From contig NZ_CP107899.1 in NCBI RefSeq assembly GCF_036013915.1, positions 310,001-374,000 of the forward strand: a DNA stretch of 64,000 bases. The letters run 5' to 3'. Shown in pieces: positions 32,065 through 41,188 of this stretch. The notes under the pieces are model-generated. The model did not search any database and was not told where the DNA came from. It saw only the letters and a program-made list of their open reading frames with translations. Source of the DNA: Streptomyces sp. NBC_00464. GTDB taxonomy: Bacteria; Actinomycetota; Actinomycetes; Streptomycetales; Streptomycetaceae. A program made the translations under genes and the position numbers. Each line of letters opens with the position of its first letter. Position 1 is the stretch's first letter.

Positions 32065-33321
32065 TCAGGCACCCAGCAGAACGGGGAAGGCCTCCATGTC
32101 GTTCTGCGTCATCACGGGCAGCTTGCGGATGTCCGCGTCCGGCACCGCGAGCCGCAGCTCCGGGAAGCGGCCGAAGAGGGCCGGCAGGGCGATCCCCGCC
32201 TCGACGCGGGAGAGCGCCGCGCCGGGGCAGATGTGCGGACCGTGACCGAAGGTCATGTGCCGGATGGGGGTGGGGCGGGTGATGTCGAAGGCCTCGGCGT
32301 CGGGGCCGTGCTGCTCGGGGTCGCGGCCGATCACCCGGTAGGAGATGACGACGCCCTCGCCCTTGGCGATGACACCGTCACCGACCTGGATGTCCTCGGT
32401 GGCGAACCGCATCAGCAAGTGGGTGGTCGGGGTGTCCCACCGCAGGGTCTCCTCGATCACGGTCTCCCAGGAGACCTCTCCGTCGAGGACCATCCGCAAC
32501 TGGTCGGGGTGGGCCAGCAGGGCGCGTACGGCGTTGAGAATGAGCCCGATCGTGGTCTCGTGCCCGGCGGCGACCATCGCCTTGAGGTTGCCGACCACCT
32601 CTTCCTCGGTCAGCGGCTCGCCGCCCTCGTCGGCGAGGATGAGCGCGGAGGTCAGGTCGTCGGTCGGCTGCGCGGTCTTCTCGCGTACGAGCCCGGCGTA
32701 GAAGACGTCCAGGTCGGCGAGGAGGGCCAGGCGTTCGTCCTGCGGGGTGAGCATCGAGAAGAAGGCCTTGTACTGGCGGGTCAGCATGGCGTTCGCAGCG
32801 GGGTCGACCCCCATCAGCATGCCGACGACCCGCATGGGCAGCGGCTGCGCGAACACGGATTTGAGGTCGACGACGGCCCCGTCCCTGCCGCCCTCGGCGA
32901 GCGCGTCCAGCAGTTCCTCGGTGAACTTCTCGATGTCGGGGCGTATCGCCTCCAGCCTGCGCGGCGTGAGCGCCTGGGAGGTCTTGGTCCGCAGCCGGCG
33001 GTGCTCGTCTCCGTCGACGGTGAACATGGACCGGCCGGCGTCGATCATCCCGATGAGCGGCCACGCGTGCGTCACCTCGCCGCTCTGCCACAGGCTCCAG
33101 GCGTCGATGTCCTTCACCAGGCGTGGATCGAGGAGGAGTTGGCGTGCGTCTGCGTGCCGGGTGAGCGCCCAGGCCGGTACGCCGAGCAGCTCGATCCGGG
33201 CCAGCGGTCCGGCGTCGCGCAGCCGCGCCGTCTCACCGTCCAGGTCCTGGACCATCGGGTCGATGACGACGGTGCCGCTGTCCTGGGCTGCTGCCTGGGC
33301 GGCGGCGTGGGGGCAGTTCAC
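32065..33321 (-). CDS. Cytochrome P450, CYP154-like
   Basis: 418 residues; GTG at 33321 with AGGAGA upstream, and a 4-base overlap (GTGA) with the stop of the preceding P450 gene. I-helix MVAAGHETTIGLILNAVRAL, ExxR in EETLRWDTP, heme loop FGHGPHICPGAALSRVEA with Cys ligand: a complete catalytic set. The phrase NAVRALLAHPDQL and the partner gene match the CYP154 members found beside CYP157 in Streptomyces conservons. Substrate unknown; CYP154 enzymes act on flavonoids, steroids and macrolide cores. Family assignment is from motif memory and would need a tree. Confidence 0.9.
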   Translation of the reverse strand: MNCPHAAAQAAAQDSGTVVIDPMVQDLDGETARLRDAGPLARIELLGVPAWALTRHADARQLLLDPRLVKDIDAWSLWQSGEVTHAWPLIGMIDAGRSMFTVDGDEHRRLRTKTSQALTPRRLEAIRPDIEKFTEELLDALAEGGRDGAVVDLKSVFAQPLPMRVVGMLMGVDPAANAMLTRQYKAFFSMLTPQDERLALLADLDVFYAGLVREKTAQPTDDLTSALILADEGGEPLTEEEVVGNLKAMVAAGHETTIGLILNAVRALLAHPDQLRMVLDGEVSWETVIEETLRWDTPTTHLLMRFATEDIQVGDGVIAKGEGVVISYRVIGRDPEQHGPDAEAFDITRPTPIRHMTFGHGPHICPGAALSRVEAGIALPALFGRFPELRLAVPDADIRKLPVMTQNDMEAFPVLLGA

Positions 33322-34619
33322 GAGAAGTCTCCTGTCGTACGAACGGGGGTGAACCGAACAGGGAGCGAGGTCGAGCCTCGCAGGAACGCGGAGGGCCGTC
33401 GTACGAGATCGGCGACGGGGACGCCGAGCCGGAGATCGGGCAGCCGGTCGAGCAGGACCTCGATGCCGGTACGGGCGATGACTTCGGCGATCTCCTGGGC
33501 GGGGAACGGGCACCGGTACTCGCCGTGACTGAAGGCGAGATGGGCGCCGTTGCCGCCCTGCCCGGATGGTCCGGCGCCTGACATGCTCTGGCGGACCAGC
33601 GGATCGGTGTTGGCGGCGCCGAGCCCCAGCAGCAGCATGTCCCCGGCCTTGATCCGCTGCCCGCCGAGCTGGGTGTCCCGTACGGCCCAGCGTCCGGCGA
33701 GGATCTGGGTGGGTGTGTCCTCCCAGAGCACCTCGTTCATGGCCTCGCCGATGCTGCGCCGGCCGCCGGCCATGGAGTCGGCGAACATGTCCTCGGTGAG
33801 CATCAGCCGCACGGAGTTGCTGATCCAGTCGGCGGTGGTGAGGTGCCCGGCGGCCGTGATGGCCATGAGGTCGAGCATGTACTCCTCGTCGGTGAACGCC
33901 TCGGGGAACGCGAGCATGCGGGAGGTCACGTCGTCCCCGGGTGCGGCCCGCTTCGCGGCCACCAGCCGGGCCATGTGTTCCCCGAACCGCAGATGGGCGC
34001 TCTGCGCGTCCGGCCCGCCGTCGGCGAGGTCCTTCAACACCCGGGCGATGTCGGCGCCTTCGGCGTCGGGGAAGCCGACCAGGCGGGCGAGGACGAGGAC
34101 GGGAAGGGGCTCGCAGAAGTCGGCGACAAGGTCGGCGGTGCCGCGGCTGCACACGTCGTCGATGAGCCGGTCGGCCAACTGCTCGCAGTGGCTGCGGATC
34201 TGGTGCGGATCGGCTCCTTCGAGGGCCGGCCCGACCATCCGGACGTGGCGCCGGTGCTCCTCCCCCGCGCTGAAGTAGATCGACGGCATGGGGCGCCCCA
34301 CCATGGGCAGCAGCGGCCAGTCGTCGGGAATGTGCGGCCACTGGTTCCACAGGCCGACATCGCGCGGGAACAGTTCGCCGTCGCTGGTGACTTGATGGAG
34401 CTCGCGGTACCCGACGACCAGCCAGGCGGGGAACCCGCCCGGAAGTTCCACGGGGACGACGGGCCCGTGATCACGCCGCATGGTGCGGTAGACGGCCTGG
34501 GGTTCGGCCTGGAACCCGGGCCCGTCAAGTGGCACGGCCCCGGCGTGAGCAGGACAGCCCGGAGGCGGAGGAGAAGGAGGGGACGTCGGCGCGGGCTCGG
34601 CGGAAGAAGGGCGCGTCAT
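33318..34619 (-). CDS. Cytochrome P450, CYP157-like, with ExxW instead of ExxR
   Basis: 433 residues; ATG at 34619 with AGGAG upstream (a TTG at 34649 is less likely). N-terminus CPAHAGAVPLDGPGFQAEP and VVPVELPGGFPAWLVVGYREL are typical of conservon P450s. I-helix ITAAGHLTTADW. The normally invariant ExxR is replaced: NEVLWED gives Glu296-x-x-Trp299. The heme loop is FSHGEYRCPFPAQE with Cys370 and Pro after it instead of Gly. CYP157 enzymes are known for loss of the ExxR Arg, so this is a family trait, not damage. Translationally coupled to the CYP154-like gene. No cvnA-D genes (kinase-like, roadblock, DUF742, GTPase) are in the window. Confidence 0.88.
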   Translation of the reverse strand: MTRPSSAEPAPTSPPSPPPPGCPAHAGAVPLDGPGFQAEPQAVYRTMRRDHGPVVPVELPGGFPAWLVVGYRELHQVTSDGELFPRDVGLWNQWPHIPDDWPLLPMVGRPMPSIYFSAGEEHRRHVRMVGPALEGADPHQIRSHCEQLADRLIDDVCSRGTADLVADFCEPLPVLVLARLVGFPDAEGADIARVLKDLADGGPDAQSAHLRFGEHMARLVAAKRAAPGDDVTSRMLAFPEAFTDEEYMLDLMAITAAGHLTTADWISNSVRLMLTEDMFADSMAGGRRSIGEAMNEVLWEDTPTQILAGRWAVRDTQLGGQRIKAGDMLLLGLGAANTDPLVRQSMSGAGPSGQGGNGAHLAFSHGEYRCPFPAQEIAEVIARTGIEVLLDRLPDLRLGVPVADLVRRPSAFLRGSTSLPVRFTPVRTTGDFS

Positions 34620-34774
34620 GAGTCCTGACTCCTGTGGCGACAACTGCAAGCGTCACGATCATGCGATCAACGCATGGCCACTATAAGGATTTTATGTGAC
34701 GCCGGAACTGTCAACGGCGGTCAATCCCACACCCTGAACGGAACAACGGGACGACATCTCACCACAATTGACGA

Positions 34775-35224
34775 TCATCGCGATGTACCGCCCCGCGCAG
34801 GGCCGCTCTCGCACGCATCCCCGCCCCGGACGGAACCTCCCTCGCACAGATCTCCGCCCTGGAGAGCGACGTTGACCAGCCCGGCATCCCTCTCGCCGCC
34901 ATCTCCGCCTTCGCCCTCCACCAGCTTCAGCGCATGCCAGCGCGCCAGCCAGTACACCCGTCCGCGGTGATCGGCGAGGGACTCCCGCAGCGCGCCAGGG
35001 GCATGCGTCCAGACCGCTGGAAGGTCACCCGCGTAATCGAAGGCGGGACGCAGTTCGACCCAGCCGTCGTCGCCGACGTCACCGGAGGTGAGCAGGACCT
35101 CGACGGCCTGCCCCGGCTCCTGCCGGCACTTCTTGGCGTGGATCCAGTGCACGCGGTGGCCCGCGGCAAAGCGGGAGCAGTCGTCGCTCCGCACGGAGTC
35201 GTTCTGAGCGAGATGACGCAGCAT
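34775..35224 (-). CDS. Hypothetical protein, 149 residues
   Basis: ATG at 35224 with GGAAGG 11 bases upstream. The conserved-looking core is FAAGHRVHWIHAKKCRQEPG, then WVELRPAFDYAGDLPAVWTHAPGALRESLADHRGRVYWLARWHALKL (about 22-105); the last 45 residues are Gly/Glu-rich and probably disordered. No signal peptide or membrane segment. I do not recognise the family. It stands alone between the P450 pair and the phospholipase gene, same strand. Confidence 0.55.
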   Translation of the reverse strand: MLRHLAQNDSVRSDDCSRFAAGHRVHWIHAKKCRQEPGQAVEVLLTSGDVGDDGWVELRPAFDYAGDLPAVWTHAPGALRESLADHRGRVYWLARWHALKLVEGEGGDGGERDAGLVNVALQGGDLCEGGSVRGGDACESGPARGGTSR

Positions 35225-35414
35225 GGTGAGGTTCGCCTTCCGGGATGAGGACCCCGAGTGCCCTGCACCGCGGTCCGCTGTTCCCCGTACCCTGCGCACG
35301 GGGCAGGTCGTCACCCGGAGCACCCGCAGCGGAGCGGGGTGCCGTCCAGCAAGCCGGGGCTGTGCGCTGGAACTCATGACCCACCCACGACTCTAACCCA
35401 CGCAAACGGCACGG

Positions 35415-35483
35415 CCCGACGGGTGGTCAGGAGTGCGCGGCGCCCGGCAACGGGCACCACGCAACCCCGGACCACCCGCCGGG
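35415..35483 (-). terminator. Terminator of the phospholipase C gene
   Basis: 14-bp stem (35415-35428 with 35470-35483, one mismatch; arm GACCACCCGCCGGG) with a 41-base loop, 11 bases past the stop at 35494. Confidence 0.6.
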
Positions 35484-35493
35484 ACGAGGTCGC

Positions 35494-37560
35494 TCACCCG
35501 GTGACGAGACCCGGGTCGCTCGAACCGGCCCGGCCGGTCTCGACGTGTCCGGCGAAGCGCCGCAGGAAGGTGGCGTCCACGTCGGAGACGACGGTGATGT
35601 CGTACCAGTTCTTGCTCCCCCGCAGGTCAAGCTCGTGCTTCACGGTCGCGCCCGCACGGACCGCGAAGGTCTGCACCCCTCCCCCGTACCCGACGGCACT
35701 GCGTACGGTCAGACGCACGGTCGCCGAACCACCGTTGACGAAGGTCAGCTGAAGCCCACCGGTGGCGGCATCATGACGGGCGGTCACCTCCGGGCCCACT
35801 GCCTTGCCGTCTGCCCGGAAGGTGCGCAGGAATCCGTTGGGACCGTGGACGGTGAGGTCGGTCACGCCCTTGGAGTAGGCGGTGTTCCAGCTGTCCGACA
35901 GCGACTTGCCGGCCTCGGTGGTGTACGTCCAGGGCCCATCGGTGCGGTTCGCCGAGGTCACCAGGAACTGTGCCCCGGCGGCGGCGCCGCCGCTGAAGGT
36001 GAGGCGGTACTTGCCGGTGGCCGTATCGGCGGCACCGTCGACGACGGGCGCGTAGCGCAGCGGCCGGGTGGGCCGGGCCCCCTTCTCCTGCTTGGGCACG
36101 CTGCCGGTGGCGGGCGGCGCGGGGACGTAGTCGGGGTGCCGGAGGCGGTCCGGAGGCTCGTACGCATCGGTCGACGGAAGCGGGACGTCCGAGGTGTCCG
36201 TACGGCGGAAGTCGAAGGCTGAGGTGAGATCACCGCAGATGGCGCGCCGCCAGGGCGAGATGTTGGGCTCGTGCACACCGAAGCGCTGCTCCATGAAGCG
36301 GATCACGGAGGTGTGGTCGAAGACCTCGGAACACGCGAACCCGCCCGTGCTCCACGGGGAGACGACCAGCATGGGCACGCGCTGACCGAGCCCGTACGGT
36401 CCGGCGGCGTACCGGATGTCACCGGGGAAGTAGTCGGCGGAGGTGTCCACGGTGGACAGTCCCTGCGCGGCCCCCGACGGCACGAAGGGCGGCACGACAT
36501 GGTCGAAGAAGCCGTCGTTCTCGTCATAGGTGATGAAGAGGGCGGTCCGGCCCCAGACCTCGGGATCGGCGGTCAGGGCGTCCAGCACCTGCGAGATGTA
36601 CCAGGCACCGTAATTGGCGGGCCAGTTGGGATGCTCGCTGTAGGCCTCCGGAGAGACGATCCACGAAACCTTCGGCAGGGTCCCGGCCCGGACATCGGCC
36701 TTCAGATTGTCGAGGAGGCCCCCGCCGTTCTTGATGTCGGTCCCGGTGCGGGCCTTGTCGTGGAGCGGATCACCGGGCGCGGCATCGCGGTAACTGTTGA
36801 AGTAGAGCAGCGAGTTGTCACCGTACGTACCCCGATAGGCGTCGTCGATCCATCCCCAGGACCCGGCGGCGTCGAGACCGTCACCGATGTCCTGGTAGAC
36901 CTTCCACGACACCCCGGCCTGCTCCAGCCGCTCGGGGTAGGTGGTCCAGCCGTACCCCGCCTCGTCGTTGCCGAGCACGGGACCGCCGCCGGTGCGGTCG
37001 TTCCCGGTGTATCCGCTCCACAGGTAGTAGCGGTTCGGGTCGGTCGATCCGATGAACGAGCAGTGGTACGCGTCGCAGACGGTGAACGCGTCGGCGAGGG
37101 CGTAGTGAAACGGTATGTCCTCGCGTGTGAGGTGAGCCATCGTCGTGGCGGTCTTGGCGGGCACCCACTTGTCGTACGCACCCTTGTTGAACGCCCAGTG
37201 CCCGCCGGCCCAGTCGTGGTTCAGGTCCCGGAGGAACTGCATCCCGAGCTCGTCGGCGGGCGGCCGGAACGGCAGCACCTCCCTGCCGAGGAGGTCCTTC
37301 TGGTGCCAGACCGGCTTTCCGCTGGGCAGGGTGACCGGCCGAGGGTCGCCGTAGCCGCGGACGCCGTTCATGGTGCCGAAGTAGTGGTCGAAGGAACGGT
37401 TCTCCTGCATCAGGACGACGATGTGCTCGACGTCCTGGAGGGAGCCCGTACGCCCGCGCGCGGGCAGGGATGCGGCGCGGGCGATGCTGCTCGACAACGC
37501 GGTGTAGGCGGCCGTGCCTCCGGCGAGTTGCAGGAGGCGGCGACGGTTGAGTTCTGCCAT
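35494..37560 (-). CDS. plcC: Tat-exported phospholipase C (phosphocholine-preferring type)
   Basis: 688 residues; ATG at 37560, in frame after a 42-residue upstream extension that lacks a signal. Twin-arginine signal NRRRLLQLAGGTAAYTALSS. The phosphoesterase domain (about 40-440) has VLMQENRSFDHYFGTMNGVRGYGD, SWIVSPEAYSEHPNWP and FITYDENDGFFDHVVPP, the metal and substrate motifs of the acid-phosphatase-superfamily phospholipases C. Two C-terminal DUF756-type beta domains (about 500-680) complete the family architecture. It hydrolyses phosphatidylcholine or sphingomyelin outside the cell; in soil bacteria it is often induced by phosphate starvation, but I saw no convincing Pho box. Confidence 0.9.
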   Translation of the reverse strand: MAELNRRRLLQLAGGTAAYTALSSSIARAASLPARGRTGSLQDVEHIVVLMQENRSFDHYFGTMNGVRGYGDPRPVTLPSGKPVWHQKDLLGREVLPFRPPADELGMQFLRDLNHDWAGGHWAFNKGAYDKWVPAKTATTMAHLTREDIPFHYALADAFTVCDAYHCSFIGSTDPNRYYLWSGYTGNDRTGGGPVLGNDEAGYGWTTYPERLEQAGVSWKVYQDIGDGLDAAGSWGWIDDAYRGTYGDNSLLYFNSYRDAAPGDPLHDKARTGTDIKNGGGLLDNLKADVRAGTLPKVSWIVSPEAYSEHPNWPANYGAWYISQVLDALTADPEVWGRTALFITYDENDGFFDHVVPPFVPSGAAQGLSTVDTSADYFPGDIRYAAGPYGLGQRVPMLVVSPWSTGGFACSEVFDHTSVIRFMEQRFGVHEPNISPWRRAICGDLTSAFDFRRTDTSDVPLPSTDAYEPPDRLRHPDYVPAPPATGSVPKQEKGARPTRPLRYAPVVDGAADTATGKYRLTFSGGAAAGAQFLVTSANRTDGPWTYTTEAGKSLSDSWNTAYSKGVTDLTVHGPNGFLRTFRADGKAVGPEVTARHDAATGGLQLTFVNGGSATVRLTVRSAVGYGGGVQTFAVRAGATVKHELDLRGSKNWYDITVVSDVDATFLRRFAGHVETGRAGSSDPGLVTG

Positions 37561-37766
37561 GGGTGGGGGCCTCTGCAGGGTGAGGGGATGTGGGGGCGAA
37601 AGCGACTGGAGTGTTCCAGAATCGACCGCGCCTACGGAAGACCCGTGCGGTGTGCACGTGATGGCGATCGGCCGAACAGTCGGCAACCGAACGGCTCACG
37701 ATCCTGCCCTTGCACTCGATCGTGACGGGCAGACCGCCCCGCACACCCGTGGCCGGCCACCGCCCC

Positions 37767-38582
37767 CTACGCCTTCACTCCCACGCCTCCGAACGCATCC
37801 ACATCAGCCGCCACCGTCGCGCTGTCGGCATCGGGATGCCATGCGCTGAGCCGTACGAACCCGGGCTCGATCATGCGCAGTCCGTCGAAGAGCGTCGCGA
37901 TCTCCTGGGGCTCACGGACGTAATACGGCACGGCACCGCTCTCGATGTACGCCTTCTCCGCGGCGATCATGCCCTCGCTGGTCCGCGTGCCGTCGTACAC
38001 GACAAGGAAACTCCCGGCCGGCAGCCCGGCCATGAGTGCGCGCACCACATCACGCGCACGGGCGAAGTCGCCGGCATGGCCGAGGATGCCGAGCAGCATG
38101 AGCGCGACGGGCCGATCGAAGTCGAGGGTCTTCGCCGCCTCGGCCAGGATGGCATCAGGCTGGTAGAGGTCGGCATCGATGTAGTCGGTGACCCCCTCCG
38201 GCGCACTGGTGAGCAGAGCCCGCGCATGAGTGAGGACCAGGGGGTCGTTGTCGACGTACACGATGCGCGCGTCCGGGGCGATTGCCTGGGCGACCTGGTG
38301 GGTGTTGTCGGCGGTGGGCAGACCCGTCCCGATGTCGAGGAACTGCCTGATGCCGTGTTCCTGCACCAGATGGCTCACCGACCTGCGCAGAAACTGTCGG
38401 CCCGCCACTGCTACATCGACGAGCCCGGGGAAGAACGTCTTGATCTGATCGCCGATCTCACGGTCGACCTCGTAGTTGTCCTTCCCACCCACGAAGTAGT
38501 TCCAGAAGCGGGCCGAATGTGGGCGCGTGGTATCGATCCGCGCCGATATACCGGCCTGGGAAGGCACTGGGTGCTCGCTCAC
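37767..38582 (-). CDS. SAM-dependent methyltransferase, DUF574 (Methyltransf_19)
   Basis: 271 residues; GTG at 38582 chosen because AGGAGG lies 5 bases upstream. Characteristic opening ARIDTTRPHSARFWNYFVGGKDNYEVDREIGDQI, then the cofactor loop QFLDIGTGLPTADNTHQVAQ and IVYVDNDPLVLTHARALL, and GILGHAGDFARARDVVRALM. This family is expanded in Streptomyces, cytoplasmic, with mostly unknown substrates. Monocistronic as far as can be seen. Confidence 0.9.
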   Translation of the reverse strand: MSEHPVPSQAGISARIDTTRPHSARFWNYFVGGKDNYEVDREIGDQIKTFFPGLVDVAVAGRQFLRRSVSHLVQEHGIRQFLDIGTGLPTADNTHQVAQAIAPDARIVYVDNDPLVLTHARALLTSAPEGVTDYIDADLYQPDAILAEAAKTLDFDRPVALMLLGILGHAGDFARARDVVRALMAGLPAGSFLVVYDGTRTSEGMIAAEKAYIESGAVPYYVREPQEIATLFDGLRMIEPGFVRLSAWHPDADSATVAADVDAFGGVGVKA

Positions 38583-38711
38583 GAGTGCCTCCTGGCACAA
38601 AGGAAGTTGAGGGACGCACTCAACCTATCCGGGGGCATGGCCGACCCTCGTCCCCGCTGCGAACGGCAACTCGGATCAGGCCACTGGCCGCGGGCGAGCC
38701 AAGCGAAGGGA

Positions 38712-39010
38712 ATGTCACGAGCTCTCGACGACCACGTCGCCGCCGCCTACCGGCCCAGGGGCTCCAGGAGGAGGTGGGGGTGCCGGTTGTCCTCGCTCCG
38801 GAGACCACCGCGGACGAGTTGGCGGTACTGGAAGCCGGCAACTACCGCGTGTTCCACGGCACGGATGCGCTGCGGCGCTGCATCGGTCACCTGCGAGCGG
38901 AGCAGACGGCGGCCCGACAGGCGTCCGACCTGGCGTCCCGGGCCCCCAGCACCCGCGCATTGCAGTGCTGGGGGCCGTCACAGAGCTTCGTCCCGTACGA
39001 CCGGAGATGA
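38712..39010 (+). pseudogene. Frameshifted small hypothetical gene
   Basis: From ATG 38712 the frame reads MSRALDDHVAAAYR, then turns to Arg-rich nonsense. The frame two bases on continues sensibly from 38753: AQGLQEEVGVPVVLAPETTA, DELAVLEAGNYRVF and HGTDALRRCIGHLRAEQTAA. One missing G in CGG(G)CCCAGG near 38751-38756 would join them. The open frame then runs through a strong terminator hairpin (38941-38976) to 39010, so the natural stop may also be lost. Family not recognised. Confidence 0.5.
38941..38976 (+). terminator. Hairpin inside the 3' end of the frameshifted gene
   Basis: Perfect 12-bp stem GGCCCCCAGCAC (38941-38952) with 38965-38976, 12-base loop. It probably marks the original end of the broken gene. 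Confidence 0.7.
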
Positions 39011-39015
39011 AGGAC

Positions 39016-39052
39016 GCCCCGCCGTCACGTCCGAACCGACGTGCGGCGGGGC
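39016..39052 (-). terminator. Terminator of the DUF4333-like lipoprotein gene
   Basis: Stem of 14 paired bases with one bulged T (39016-39030 with 39039-39052), 81 bases past the leftward stop at 39133. Confidence 0.75.
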
Positions 39053-39132
39053 CTCGGTGGGTGGTGCCCTCACAGCGAGCGCCCACCCGGCAGCACGCCT
39101 GGCTGCCGTCGGCTCGACGGCTGTCAAAGCTG

Positions 39133-39825
39133 TCAGTCGAGCTCGTTGAAGCCGTAACCCGAGCCCTGGGTGGCGAGCTTGATCTGCAGCGTCCGGTAGC
39201 CCGGCTCGCCTTCGGCGGCGTACTTGCCCCAGTACTGGCACGTGTATCCGGTATCGGCACCGTACGCGAAGGTCTTCGCGGTGGGGAGCTTGTCGCAAGC
39301 GACCTTGCTGGCGTCCGTGCGACCCGACTCGGAACCGTACTGATCGTTGATCAGCTGGTAGACGAGCTTGCCGACCAAAAGGCCCTTCTTGGGCTCCTTG
39401 GTGTACGAGATGATGCTGCTGCCGGAGGTGTAGCTGTCGCCGATCTTGACCTCATAGGGAATCTCGGCCCCCTCGTACGTCACCACGCACCGGCTGACCG
39501 CACCGGCCTTCTTGGTCACCCCGTCGGCGCACTTGGCACTGGTCTTCCCAGGGACCTTGGCGATGCTGAGCACGTCCTCGCGCAGCGCGTGCTCCACCTT
39601 CTGCTCCAGGGGAGCGCCGATCTCGGGGATGGGGGTGACCCTGAGCTTGTCACCACTGTCCCGCATGTATACGTCCGCCTGCGAGCCGGTGATGGCCACG
39701 GGCAGAGCCTTCGCAGCGGCGTTCGCGCCATCGCCACCGGCGGTGTCGTCGGAACCGCAACCCGCGCTGAGCAGGGCCACGGCAGTCACGGCGGTCACGC
39801 CGGTGACAAATCTGTGAGATCGCAT
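39133..39825 (-). CDS. Lipoprotein with DUF4333-like domain
   Basis: 230 residues from ATG 39825; a GTG at 39849 has a somewhat better ribosome binding site (GGGACC), so the start is uncertain. Signal with lipobox LLSAGC (Cys23). Middle segment APLEQKVEHALREDVLSIAKVPGKTSAKCADGV, then RCVVTYEGAEIPYEVKIGD resembles DUF4333; the second half (about 130-225) has three further cysteines and is not recognised. A surface lipoprotein of unknown role, monocistronic. Confidence 0.8.
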   Translation of the reverse strand: MRSHRFVTGVTAVTAVALLSAGCGSDDTAGGDGANAAAKALPVAITGSQADVYMRDSGDKLRVTPIPEIGAPLEQKVEHALREDVLSIAKVPGKTSAKCADGVTKKAGAVSRCVVTYEGAEIPYEVKIGDSYTSGSSIISYTKEPKKGLLVGKLVYQLINDQYGSESGRTDASKVACDKLPTAKTFAYGADTGYTCQYWGKYAAEGEPGYRTLQIKLATQGSGYGFNELD

Positions 39826-40015
39826 GGGAGGGAGACTAGACGCTGCCACTGACAGGTCCCGACCAGGCCGGCCACGACTTCCGGGCCGCCGGCGCTCCTG
39901 AGCGGACGAGCGGTTCTGCCGAGCTCTTGCACGGCGGGGCGGGTCTCTCGTATCCGCGTGATGCTGCCCGTGGCGCGATGACGCACCACCAGCCCCTATT
40001 TCAGGCTCCTGGGGC

Positions 40016-40903
40016 CTACGGCCTCTGCTGGGAGGGTGTGGGCTCGGTGTGGGTGGCGGTCATGTCGAGCAGGAGCATGGCGTCGTGGTCGGGCGTGCCG
40101 GGTTCGGCGGTGTAGACGCCGAAGCGGTGGCCGGGGGTGCCTTCGAGGGCCATGCCCTGGAAGTCGAGGGTGAGCTTTCCGACCTGGGGGTGCTGGAAGG
40201 TCTTGGTGGTGATCTTGCGGCCGGTGACGTCGTAGCGGTCCCAGAGCTTGGCGAAGTCGGGGCTCTTCAGGAGCAGCTCGCCGACGAGCTGGGTGAGGTC
40301 GGGGGCGTCGGGGTCGGTGCCGGCGAGGGCACGCAGGCGGGAGACGCAGTGCCTGATCTGGTTCTCCCAGTCGGGGAAGACCTCGCGGGCGGCGGGGTGG
40401 AGGAAGAGGTAGCGGCCGAGGTTGCGCTGGGTGGCGGGCCAGTCCTCGATGCCCGCGTACAGGGCGAGGCCGCCGGGGTTGTGGGCGAGGACGTCCATGC
40501 TGCGGCTGACGACGTAGGCCGGGCTCGGGCGCACGGTTTCCAGCAGCAGCTTCAGGTGCGGGCGCACGGTGCGGCTGGGGGCGGGGGCGGCCCGGGGCGC
40601 GTAGCGGGCGGCGCGGACGGCGAGGTCGCGCAGATGCTGGTGCTCGGCGTCATCGAGCTGGAGGGCGCGGGCGAGTGCGTCGATCACAGCGGGGCTGGGG
40701 CGGGTTTCCTTGCCGCGTTCCATGCGGGTGTAGTAGTCGATGCTGACCCCGGCGAGCGTGGCCAGCTCCTCGCGCCGCAGTCCCGGAGTGCGGCGGACGC
40801 CGGGACCGGGGGTGAGGCCGGCGGACCGGGGGCTGGTCTGGGTGCGGCGAGCGCGCAGGAAGCGCGCCAGCTCCTCGCCGCTGCTGTGCTGCTCAGGTGC
40901 CAT
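40016..40903 (-). CDS. XRE-type regulator with MmyB-like ligand-binding domain
   Basis: 295 residues; ATG at 40903. Helix-turn-helix near the N-terminus: RRTPGLRREELATLAGVSIDYYTRMERGKETRPS. The C-terminal MmyB-like domain (about 110-275) has SPAYVVSRSMDVLAHNPGGLALY, LFLHPAAREVFPDWE and TKTFQHPQVGKLTLDFQGMAL, a PAS-like fold thought to bind fatty acids or other ligands. It is divergent from a five-gene redox cassette; such regulators commonly sit beside the short-chain dehydrogenase or aldo/keto reductase genes they control. An inverted repeat lies 24 bases upstream of its start. Confidence 0.9.
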   Translation of the reverse strand: MAPEQHSSGEELARFLRARRTQTSPRSAGLTPGPGVRRTPGLRREELATLAGVSIDYYTRMERGKETRPSPAVIDALARALQLDDAEHQHLRDLAVRAARYAPRAAPAPSRTVRPHLKLLLETVRPSPAYVVSRSMDVLAHNPGGLALYAGIEDWPATQRNLGRYLFLHPAAREVFPDWENQIRHCVSRLRALAGTDPDAPDLTQLVGELLLKSPDFAKLWDRYDVTGRKITTKTFQHPQVGKLTLDFQGMALEGTPGHRFGVYTAEPGTPDHDAMLLLDMTATHTEPTPSQQRP

Positions 40904-40926
40904 ACCACCAGTGTCTCTCCGCCTGC

Positions 40927-40963
40927 GGTGTGACATGCGCGCCGAGGGGGGCCCTGTCACACC
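40927..40963. promoter_or_regulatory. Inverted repeat in the XRE/DUF2255 divergent promoter
   Basis: 9-bp perfect arms GGTGTGACA (40927-40935) and TGTCACACC (40955-40963), 19-base spacer. Located just upstream of the regulator start, so a candidate autoregulatory and cassette operator. The remaining 225 bases to the DUF2255 start hold no gene. Confidence 0.55.
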
Positions 40964-41188
40964 CCCGCTGGCCACCCCCTGGAACATCCCGGCCTGCCTG
41001 CGGCGGCCGTAAGGAGGCACGGTTGATGGTGTTGCACCGTGTCCGGGTGTCCCCCGCCCCGTATCCCGGTGGCCCGGCCCCGTTCCGATGGCGTGCCCCT
41101 GGCGTGCGGGGAACGGTGGACGTGGTGCACGGCGACACGGCTGGTCAGGGGCCCGCCACCCGGCCTTGTACAGCGGAAGGGACTGACG

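Noticed and set aside
31779..32072. 97-codon minus-strand frame between arabinanase and P450 genes
   Set aside because: It spans the P450 terminator hairpin and has no ribosome binding site or recognisable motif.
34672..34715. TTGACA and TAAAAT on the minus strand upstream of the P450 pair as a promoter
   Set aside because: The spacer is only about 14 bases, too short for a normal sigma-70-type promoter; the region is A/T-rich but the promoter is not certain.
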